DNA of 64,000 nt from Batkoa obscura (Eukaryota; Entomophthoromycota; Entomophthoromycetes; Entomophthorales; Batkoaceae): NCBI GenBank assembly GCA_030770535.1, contig JASVEC010000006.1:744001-808000 (forward strand), written 5' to 3'. The stretch's first letter is position 1; every line of letters starts with the position of its first letter. The notes beneath the pieces are model-generated. The model had not been told where the DNA came from, did not search any database, and worked only from the letters and a program-made list of their open reading frames with translations. Shown here piece by piece: positions 55,427 to 64,000 of the stretch. The translations under genes were made by a program, and so were the position numbers.

Positions 55427-56957
55427 TTAATTTATTGCATTATCCTATAATTTTATATATATTGAGGGTTTTAATCTGTATAATATTTAATAAATTTCTT
55501 TAGTATTTTGTTTGAAAATTAGTAAAATTTACCTAGGTAATAATACAGAACCTATTGATTTAACTTTGAAAATCAATAAGCAAAACCTAAACATTTGATC
55601 TAATATAAAAAATTTTATTTAAACTTATTTAAACTTATTTAAACTAGTCAAAAAGGATTTGAACTACTAAGCGCATGCACACAGAGTTCTCATCTCAGCT
55701 ATGTACATGCTCTAAAGGAAATCAGAGCTAAAAGCCAATCTTCTAATAGATTCATACAACTAATTGTGTGCACATATATTCTTGCCTTAGCTTGTAGAAT
55801 TATAGATAAGCTTAAATGGCTCAGAGCTTGGTATCCCAAACCATATCCAAATTTAAGAAAATGTCCTAGCTTTTAGACTTAATTATTTTATTTGTTCATA
55901 TTTTTTAAAATGGAAATGGCCATGATAGTGTATCAGTGTACTCGAGGGTCTTCCGCTTGCTTTTGGCATGCCAAAAGTATTTCTTAGCACAATTTCGACT
56001 AAAATTAGTATAATGCTAAAAAATATTATAATGTTATAAAAATAAAGTTTTGATCAACTTTTAAATACAACTTACAGCATAATATCGCTTTTATTGTCAT
56101 TTAATTAAGGTTACGGAGTTTAAACACATTGTTGCAATTTTATTGCAATCTAATTTGCAATAATTTTTAAAGCCAGTTGTTTGCTTGTTTAGTTTTTTAA
56201 AGTTTAATTTTTAAATTTTAGTTTGATTTTAGCTAAAATTTTATCTTTAAATAAATAGTAAAACAGGTTTTGATAGAGCTGCAACACCTGTATTTTTGTT
56301 TTTGATTAAAATATTTTAAATCAGTTTATTCTAATCTTTTTAATATAATTATAATAAGCTGAAAATATCATATAATTGACATTTATTATAGTTTAATTGG
56401 TTAGTTTAAGCCTAATATTTATATTATCTATTTATAAAATTTTAGTATATAGATAAAATATTTATAATGATTATTTATAAAGCTGTTTTTTTTGAACTTA
56501 ATGCATAAAAAGTTGATTGATTTGCATTAAATTTATAATTAAAATAAAATACGAAATTAATTCAATGTAACAAATCTTAATAGAAAGCCATTGCAGTTTA
56601 ACTTATATATTAAATTAATTTAGTTTTAATCAGTGTTTTTTCAAAATATGCTTGTAGCAGTGTTTATTATAAAGAATAAAAAATAAAAGCAATTATAATA
56701 TTAATAGCTTTTATAAAAATTAAATAGCATGATTTAAAATAAAAATAGTAGCATTAAAAAAATTTGTCAGAAAGCTTTGGCTTATTTTAGTTAAATAAAG
56801 TGGGAAAAGGAAAGCAAACCCCTTTATCTTAAAAAAGTTATAGTTTTAATATTCCAATATTTTATCCGTGATGATATAAAGTTAGCTTATTGGTTAAAAT
56901 GTTTTAACGTAAAGTGCAGAAGTCAGACTAAGTTTTTTGTTGAGCGTGATTTTATAA
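55427..56957. other. Long AT-rich intergenic stretch
   Basis: No protein-coding frame was seen. It holds a tRNA-like relic (55640-55725). Confidence 0.45.
55640..55725 (-). other. tRNA-like relic
   Basis: On the minus strand TTAGCTCTGATTTCC ... TAGAGC gives a D-arm (GCTC/GAGC) with box A. Later comes AGTTCAAATCC, close to box B. Between them GCATG and CATGC can pair around a 28-base loop. T-stem and acceptor do not close, so it is a decayed tRNA gene (perhaps once with an intron) or a tRNA-derived SINE head. Confidence 0.3.
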
Positions 56958-56961
56958 ATAT

Positions 56962-57060
56962 GGGGATGTATTTTTTTGTTTAAGAATTTTACTAACAATT
57001 TTTCTGCTCAAATAGCGCTTAAAAAATGGAAAAAATAATGAAGCCAAAAAAAACATCCCC
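56962..57060 (+). mobile_element. MITE copy 12
   Basis: 99 bp, plus orientation, GGGGATGTATTTTTTTGT to AAAACATCCCC, flanked by ATAT on both sides. Well preserved. Confidence 0.9.
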
Positions 57061-57064
57061 ATAT

Positions 57065-57671
57065 GGTACAAAATATTGACTTGAATTTTTGTCACTTCAG
57101 CATTAATTTTGCATTGGTTTTCTTTGCTGGTGACTATGGCTTTTTTAAAACTTCACAGGGAAACACTGTAACTTTTTTCAGCTTTGACTGTGTATATCTA
57201 AAAAACGACCAGTTCATTTTTTAGACAAATTTTTTTTCTTTTAGGTCGAATTTTTATGTAATCTACAAGGCAAAAGTAACTTATTGTATTTAAGTATGTT
57301 ATTGGTACATCAACGTTGTTTAAACTTAAACATTTGGATTTAATAATAAAGGATAATCGCATATTTTGGGCGGGAGTACTATGACTAAATGACATCTAAT
57401 ACCATGTATTCAACAAGATGTAGACAATAGCTTGTACCTTGTATTTAAATAATCAATAAAAAATGATTACTGATAATTTGATTAGAAGCTAGATATTTTT
57501 CGATTTGATTAGGTTTGTTATTAGATCCACAATCAATTTAATAATAAGCAAAAAAATCAAAATTTCATACGACTTACTCCGAATTTATAATTTTTGCAAT
57601 AAACTAAATCTAGACAAAAATTGAACTTTGGGTTAGTTTCAACCCATTTTTGACATTAATAAGAGCAACCT
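57065..57671. other. Intergenic stretch, no gene seen
   Basis: 5' region of the DSC3 gene. The frame at 57198-57395 (minus) is unlikely to be coding. Confidence 0.4.
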
Positions 57672-58675
57672 ATGGACAATCCCGATTTTGATGAAACAGA
57701 TTTATACCCTTCAAGTTCCAAGAGTTTTATCAATAAACCCAAAGCTGTTTTAGAAACGAATAATTATGAGAAGCTAACATTTAAATTAAAATTAAGGTTT
57801 CAATCTGGAAAAGATTTAGAAATTATAATCAATGGTATAAATAACACTTTTAAAAATGTTAAAGATTTGGTATTATTTTTCTTATTCATTATATCAATCA
57901 CAGGTTAATCTTTTATTTAGGCATCAAGAAAAGTACACGTAGAAGACTTACGTTATATACGCTTAATTTACCAAGGAAAAATACTAAAGGAGGATAATAA
58001 CGTTTTTGAACTGATTGAAAAAGTGAATAAGGAACAAGACATCACCACAGAATCTATTTCAAGTCATTTAAAATATGGAAGTACTGATCATCCTATTCCA
58101 TTGATGTATCAAAGCAACCACGGTTTTATAGGCTCTTTAAACTCGCCAATAGTAATCCAAGCTATGATTTTAGAATCTTTACCAAATAATGAAGAGCCCG
58201 AGGTAACGGTTATAACAATTGAATAATAATAATAAGCCTAATATTATCAGTTAAAACAAATTGTACCATCTACTGGGTTTGATAGGTTAAGAGAAGCTGG
58301 TTTTTCGGAACAAGATATTCATCAGCTTCGACAACAATTTCAAATGGCACATAATATTGATGGTACTACTAATGATCCTGAAGAACAAGATAGAAATCGA
58401 AGGCTTGAGGAAGCTTGGATTGATAATACAAACCAAACGTTACCAGATGGTATTGCTATTGGTTGCTATTATCAAATGGTTCAAGGGATGGTATTGGGCT
58501 TCTTTGGTTCTTTCATAGCAGTTGTTTTTATTAGTGATAAAATGTTTACTAGGTATCAACAGTTAGGTAAGCTTTTATTTGTATTTTAAGTTATTTGAGC
58601 TAAACTACTTTTTAAGGGCTTGCATTCGGATTTTTGATCAATATCGGATTTGGGTGTATTTTGGCCATTCAGTAG
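57672..58675 (+). CDS. DSC3: DSC E3 ubiquitin ligase complex subunit 3
   Basis: Four exons (57672-57869, 57921-58202, 58251-58566, 58617-58675) join in phase to give 284 residues. A ubiquitin-like N-terminal domain (LTFKLKLRFQSGKDLEIIIN; RKVHVEDLRYIRLIYQGKIL) is followed by a linker and the C-terminal family block STGFDRLREAGFSEQDIHQL then RQQFQMAHN, an acidic EEAWIDN, and two membrane helices (YYQMVQGMVLGFFGSFIAVV; GLAFGFLINIGFGCILAIQ). This DUF2407 arrangement identifies Dsc3 of the Golgi Dsc complex, which in fission yeast and aspergilli ubiquitinates membrane proteins and is needed for SREBP cleavage under low oxygen. The start ATG opens exon 1. No oddity. Confidence 0.9.
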
Positions 58676-60692
58676 TATAGTTTAATTTAATGTCTGAAGT
58701 AATTTTTTCATTTTGAGTTTATTTATATAAATGTCGTAGTATTTAATTATTTATCTGGTTTAAGTTTTTAATTATCGATTTATTTATGTACATATGAAAT
58801 AAAAGTAATATTGGCTATTATGATGTAACTAAAGGTATTTTTACTTTTATTAATTAAACTATTATTTAAACAAAAGTAAATTATCAGTTAAATAAGTTTA
58901 AATAAATAAAAATATGCTACTATTTTATCAGTAACTATTCCATTAACGTCACCTTCAATTCACAATAATAATACTTAGCTTATCAGAGGCTATTATCATA
59001 TTAACAAAGACGATATTTTTATTTACAATCTTCTAACTTTATTATTGCTCTCACTTTAGACTAATTCAATGCTTAAACAAAAGTCATATAATTGTATACA
59101 TAGTATAACATTAATACTAATATACTCAATAACAGTGATAAAGTTGATTGAATTTAAGGCTAAACAATGATTGTCTCCAATAAAAATGTACTAGCAGTTA
59201 AAGAAACAAGTGCCAAAAAATATGCTGTCATCCTTGCATATTACAACTGATTTATTGCATCAAATACGCTACTTGAAGATGGTAAATAACTTTAATGTTG
59301 TCAGTATTGATCTGAAAAATCTTTTTAAAATTTTTAATAATAGATAATTAATCCAAAATAAAAAAATAGGGCAGGGTAAGCTAACTATTAATTAATAACT
59401 TTACAAAGTTAAATAATTGTAGGATTTTACTGTTATACATATAGTTATACTATCAATTGTATATATTATATTATAAAATAAACGAATTAAACTATGATAC
59501 TAATACTATAGGTAAATAAATTATTTATATATTCAAAGGTTATAAATTTAGCACAAAGCTACTATTTAGTTAACCTTTTTTAACAGTAGCATAACCAATA
59601 TAATAACTTATCTAAAAATCCATAAAAACTGGTTTAATTAAAACTTTTACTCCATAAAATTTTATCAAATATAAAATTTCCCTTAAAAATTATTCTTAAC
59701 AAAATATTTGAATAGAATGTTACTTTAATTGATGTATTTTTATATAATTAATTTTTATATAAATTTATTAATTCAATAAATAGATAAATATAAGACAAAA
59801 CTTTAATTAATAGCAATTAATATCATACCAAATACAAATACTATGCTTGACTACAATATGTTTAATAACAAATTAATAACAAATTAATTAGTGTGTGATA
59901 ATTTTGATTCTAAAGCATAACCAGCAGAATCCAGTTAAAAAGTCAATTCACTTACATCACGAGGTTTCAATAAAAAATAATTGTTTTTAAGTTTTTATTT
60001 CCTACTTTTAAAAATTTTATTCTTTAATAGTCATTATTTTAGCAATAAACTAAAAGTCTTTTTCAATATAGCAGTAATATAGAACTAACCAACTTATATA
60101 AGTAAATTTAAAGAAAACTCGTTATTGTAAATAAATTTAAACTCCAGCTTACCTCATTTTAATTTTTTATATTTACAACATTCAGAATTATTCAGTTAAA
60201 CTTGAAATATTTTCTTATAATTTTTCCGTTAGTTAAACCACCCAACTAACTCATCAATCTAATCACTTTAAATCATTACTATTAAAACTTAAGTATTTGT
60301 ATTTTTTAAAATGATATAAAGAAAACTAGACTCTATACTATAGTTTATTGTATATCTATATTGACATAATAATTTATTAGCCACTATGTTAATAATCTTC
60401 CACCTCACACAAATTTTCTATATTAATAAATTTTTTAGCATGCGATGACTATTCTTGGCTTTCAGTAAAATTTAGACAACTTAATTTGATTCGTTGAAAT
60501 TTCACAACTCAAAGCAAAGAAGCAGGGTAAAAATAAGCTAAAATATCAATTTCTAATTTAATAATTTAACAAAAAAATAGTTATCCTTATCCTATTATTT
60601 TTTATTTATTGTATTCAAATTCATTTTTATATCTTAAAGTTGATTTAATTATTTATTGATTATTTTTCATTACTTTTTCTTATGAAAATTCA
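58676..60692. other. Long AT-rich intergenic stretch
   Basis: 2 kb without recognisable genes, RNA or MITE copies between DSC3 and the kinase gene. A very A/T-biased middle section; probably contains the kinase promoter. Confidence 0.5.
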
Positions 60693-63600
60693 ATGGAAAA
60701 CATTAATTTAAATTTGGCTAAACAGTTAAACTCAACTAAAGATATAACTAACAGTAAGCTTAAAGATGAAAAAGAAACTAGTGATAACTCAAAATCAAAC
60801 AGTCCAAATAGTATCTTTGCTCCAACAATACCTACTTCTTCTGTCATACCATCCATATGTTCGATAGGTAATTCATTTAAAATTTATAATCTATATAAAC
60901 TAACTTTAAAAGTACACAAATATGAAGTAGACAGTGAAAAGGAACAAAATACTCATCAAAAGCCAGCAATAATTAAAGAAAAAAATAATTTACCAGCAAA
61001 GATAACTACCACTTTTACAGATAACTCCAATGTGCTTAATAATTCAACTAGACAATTAAATCGAGGACCAAAAAATTTAAATGATAAATCAAACCAATTT
61101 CAAACCAATTCATTAAATTCAAGACCATTTTCCATGTTTGGTGGTATCACAGCGGATCCATTTAAAGACCCGTTTGTTTATCAAAGTAAAGTAGAAGCCA
61201 ATAATAATAGAAATATTACTCCAAACGCTCAACCAGTGGCGCCTAAAGTACCCGCATTGATATCCAAATTACTAGATGAAAAATTAACCAAGAAAGTAGC
61301 GGTAAGTGATATTGAACAAAAACCTATACGGCCAAGAAGGAACAGTCATGGTTTATCTAATTTAGCAGTCCAAAGCTTTAATAATTTAGCCAAAAAGAGA
61401 GGTACTATTTTACCAAAGGATGATGTCCCACCTTCCCCATCAAGTTTAACTCCAGCCCAAGAATTTATTCAACAATCAAGTTCTATCATTATTCCAAGGG
61501 CTAAATCGCCTATCTTATCTGCAGAAGATACTTTATCTTCTTCAGTAGAATCCGGTCTTTCACTTGATGGTTCTTATTTAGCTTCTTCACAATCAGTAAA
61601 GGCTCATTTTCCATTTTTAAAATCAAAGACCCCCATTTCTTTATTAGAAGCATCTCAAAATTTATCTTCCGGTAAACCATCACCAATTCAATTAAATACA
61701 TTATCAGATGAAAAAAAGAATAGAAGGTCCTATTCTGCTTTATCTTCGCCAACTCAAGTACCAGCTGCTTTAAGAAGACATTCTCAATCTAGGGTAACTA
61801 GAGGTTATCGACATAAACCTTTATTGGAACAATCAAAAAGGAGTTCTTCTAATTTAAGAGAAAATAGTTTCCCATCTTCAGTTAATACAAGTGATATAGG
61901 GGAAGATTCTGAAGGTCAAGATTCGGATGCAGTATCTGGTTTGCAAGAAAAAGAAGCTTATTCACGAGTATTACCTGAACTTGAGTATGAAGATTCTGTC
62001 AATGGGCTTGATCCAACAGACCAATTTTTACCCTTAGGAGATATACGACAATCATTAATTGAAGAAGTGAGATTAGCTCAACAAGCAGCTCATGAAGAAA
62101 TACTAAGTATTGTTATTGAGTGGTATCGTAATCAGGGAATTATTGAATCGGGATGTCCATTTAATTGTACACAACATCCGTGTCATCATTTTACATCTCA
62201 AAAAGAGTTACCGGTGAATAACCCAACAATTAAAGAACATAAGCCTAGTAAATCTCAACATTTACCCATTCCATTGCCAAGGCATCCATCTTTAGATAAA
62301 AGAAGTCATAAAGTATTAAAATTTCGATTACATTCGAATAGTTGGCCACCTACTTATTTAGTATCTTCACATACTATACTACTAAATGAAATCAATGCTG
62401 TAGCACAACAAATTTTAAATTTGGATTTTGAAGTAATGGTAACTACTTATGTATGTACTGAAATAATGAAACAACTTCAACGATTACAAATTGAACAAAG
62501 AAGGATGACAGTTGGTAATGCAGAAGCAGAAGTATTATTATCCAAATTAATCTTTGAATTTTCTCCTGTTAGTCGATTAGTAGAAGGTTTGAAGGATTTT
62601 GATTTAACCCAAAATGAAGTTTTACTTTATGAAGCTCAATTACAATCTACAGCTCCACCATCCCCATCCCCTTTACGTCATTCTTATTCTTTCACAAGTG
62701 AAGATGGTAAAGCTATTAAATCTTCCATTGCTAATGTACCTAAAAAATCACCTTTTGGTTCACCAGAAAAAATGTCTTCCTTATCTCAATTGTTTGGTCG
62801 ATATAAAGAACCTGTTAGTGATTTAATATCCCCATTATCACCCATTGAAGGTAAATTAAATCTAACAAAAGCCAATCATTTAAGTCCACATTTACCATTA
62901 AGTTCCAATGCATCTTCGCCTGATTTAAGATCTAAACCTACATTTGTTTCTGATTCTAGTACCGATGATATACCTAAAATAACTAAGACTAATAACAAAA
63001 ACGATAATAGTAATTTTAATGTCTCACCAGAATTACATCGTTCTACTTTAACTACATCTGAAGATCCATTAAAACAATTACCATTACAATTTACTTTATC
63101 CCCACCAACAATACCTAGTCCACGTAGAAAATCTGAAATACCAATAATGAAAGATAGTTTTAATTTAAGACCAAGTCCAAAATTAATGCCCAGTTCCTTA
63201 TCAACTAATCAGCATTTGCCAATAACATCTTATTCTGTACCAGCTAAAAGAGAAAAAACACATACTAAAGGATCTAAAAGTGTAGTTAATTTATTCAAAA
63301 ACATGGGATTTATTAGTAGTAAAAGTGGAGGTATACCCAAAGATGGCTCATTTCCAGTCTCAAGAAAAAGTAAAAAAATGGATGATTCTAGGCCATTAAG
63401 TCCAGTTTTATTAAGAGTGTCCAATAGTCATCATCGTAGTCAATCCGCTGATTCTGGATTAATTAAACGCTTTTCAAGCCCAATACCAGCTACACAAACA
63501 TTAGAAAATAACGATACAACTCCATTTGATTCGAATTCAGTATCCAATAATAAACTCATGTTACCACCAATCATATGTCGATTATGTGAAATCCCAATAC

Positions 63601-64000
63601 CATGTGATCAATTTGATTTTCATTCTAAATATTGTTTGATTCGACAAAATTATGAAATTGAAATGATGCAACATCGACATAATCTAAGTAAAATTAATAC
63701 CAATTTAGAACGTCAACGTCAATTACTTTCATCAACTACAAGTTCCGCTTATCTAGATTTAATTCCATTACAACGTTGTGAATCTTTATTAAAATTAATT
63801 ACTAAAATTACTCAAATGGACTTAAAACCTAGGGATGTAATTGTTAGTAAATCCCATCGCTATTCTTCTAAGATAAAAGAATTATTACTTACAAGTAATA
63901 AAAAATGGAATGATCCCATTATTAAAACAGGTGGAGAACAATTATTAGTATTATTACCAAAATTAGTTAATACTATTATTAATTATCGAGATCAACAAAT
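60693..64000 (+). CDS. Rim15/Cek1-type AGC protein kinase, N-terminal part (partial)
   Basis: Two exons (60693-60867, 60913-64000+) stay open to the window edge for about 1,090 residues. Most is Ser/Pro-rich and disordered (SPLRHSYSF, SPEKMSSLSQLFG, SPRRKSEIP), with many SP sites. Within it EEILSIVIEWYRNQGIIESG then CPFNCTQHPCHHFTS, and later NEINAVAQQILNLDFEVMVT with helices. Near the end comes the diagnostic zinc-finger block IICRLCEIPIPCDQFDFHSK then YCLIRQNYEIE (CxxC, H, C). Helical segments follow. In Rim15, Cek1 and Ppk18 this finger precedes the kinase domain, which must lie beyond 64000. These kinases act downstream of TOR and PKA in starvation and quiescence. No PAS domain was recognised. 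Confidence 0.75.
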   Translation, partial: MENINLNLAKQLNSTKDITNSKLKDEKETSDNSKSNSPNSIFAPTIPTSSVIPSICSIGNSFKIYNLYKLTLKVHKYEVDSEKEQNTHQKPAIIKEKNNLPAKITTTFTDNSNVLNNSTRQLNRGPKNLNDKSNQFQTNSLNSRPFSMFGGITADPFKDPFVYQSKVEANNNRNITPNAQPVAPKVPALISKLLDEKLTKKVAVSDIEQKPIRPRRNSHGLSNLAVQSFNNLAKKRGTILPKDDVPPSPSSLTPAQEFIQQSSSIIIPRAKSPILSAEDTLSSSVESGLSLDGSYLASSQSVKAHFPFLKSKTPISLLEASQNLSSGKPSPIQLNTLSDEKKNRRSYSALSSPTQVPAALRRHSQSRVTRGYRHKPLLEQSKRSSSNLRENSFPSSVNTSDIGEDSEGQDSDAVSGLQEKEAYSRVLPELEYEDSVNGLDPTDQFLPLGDIRQSLIEEVRLAQQAAHEEILSIVIEWYRNQGIIESGCPFNCTQHPCHHFTSQKELPVNNPTIKEHKPSKSQHLPIPLPRHPSLDKRSHKVLKFRLHSNSWPPTYLVSSHTILLNEINAVAQQILNLDFEVMVTTYVCTEIMKQLQRLQIEQRRMTVGNAEAEVLLSKLIFEFSPVSRLVEGLKDFDLTQNEVLLYEAQLQSTAPPSPSPLRHSYSFTSEDGKAIKSSIANVPKKSPFGSPEKMSSLSQLFGRYKEPVSDLISPLSPIEGKLNLTKANHLSPHLPLSSNASSPDLRSKPTFVSDSSTDDIPKITKTNNKNDNSNFNVSPELHRSTLTTSEDPLKQLPLQFTLSPPTIPSPRRKSEIPIMKDSFNLRPSPKLMPSSLSTNQHLPITSYSVPAKREKTHTKGSKSVVNLFKNMGFISSKSGGIPKDGSFPVSRKSKKMDDSRPLSPVLLRVSNSHHRSQSADSGLIKRFSSPIPATQTLENNDTTPFDSNSVSNNKLMLPPIICRLCEIPIPCDQFDFHSKYCLIRQNYEIEMMQHRHNLSKINTNLERQRQLLSSTTSSAYLDLIPLQRCESLLKLITKITQMDLKPRDVIVSKSHRYSSKIKELLLTSNKKWNDPIIKTGGEQLLVLLPKLVNTIINYRDQQ

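Noticed and set aside
57198-57395. 65-residue minus frame upstream of DSC3
   Set aside because: No signal, motif or promoter; its length is expected by chance.

Overview
The window reads as nuclear DNA of a very AT-rich, intron-bearing fungus. Introns are short (about 40-65 bases, GTAAGT-like donor, TAG or CAG acceptor). Several genes are fungus-specific: an Atg22-type vacuolar protein, a Rua1-type zinc-finger regulator, the Dsc3 subunit of the Golgi Dsc ubiquitin ligase, and a Rim15-type kinase. A MscL channel and a bacterial-type DusA enzyme, together with genes rich in introns, argue against a budding yeast and suit an early-diverging lineage (Zoopagomycota or Mucoromycota grade). The genus cannot be settled from this sequence.

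Layout. 1-2.5 kb: end of a gene cut by the window edge, a doubtful small gene, then a MscL channel. 3-9.1 kb: three related minus-strand genes for secreted RlpA/expansin-like (double-psi beta-barrel) proteins, one intact and two broken, with an ATG22-like gene between the first two. 10.5-16.4 kb: an HSL-type lipase, an initiator tRNA-Met, an ABM-domain protein and an unknown membrane protein. 16.6-21.4 kb: ELP1 (Elongator). 22.1-24.5 kb: an apparently complete DNA transposon. 26-29.3 kb: a zinc-knuckle gene and PUS7. 31-42 kb: ZIP transporter, a small Tyr-rich secreted protein, MED4, an SMP/PH lipid-transfer protein, a SAMHD1-type dNTPase and a GPI-anchored GH18 chitinase. 45-53 kb: Rua1-like regulator, UBE3D-like E3, DusA-type dihydrouridine synthase, RPN9, DUF423 and TMEM19/DUF92. 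53.8-64 kb: a FAD-linked oxidase, DSC3 and the N-terminal half of a Rim15-like kinase that runs off the right edge.

The most interesting pattern is a family of about 100-bp MITEs (GGGGATGT...ACATCCCC). I count 12 copies, most flanked by ATAT-like sequence. They share their ends and about 45 bp of subterminal sequence with the 2.46-kb transposon at 22077-24531, which encodes a single intact 567-residue DDE-type protein. One MITE lies inside the third expansin-like gene, and the first gene preserves the empty site. The filled and empty sites define the duplication as ATAT (or TA within it). Because the two host genes are almost identical, the insertion must be recent.

Working together: ELP1, PUS7, DUS and the initiator tRNA concern tRNA function. 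RPN9, the UBE3D-like E3 and DSC3 concern ubiquitin-dependent turnover. ATG22, ZIP and the Rim15-like kinase fit nutrient and starvation responses. The expansin-like proteins, chitinase, oxidase and Tyr-rich protein are surface or secreted products. No operon-like or biosynthetic cluster is evident.
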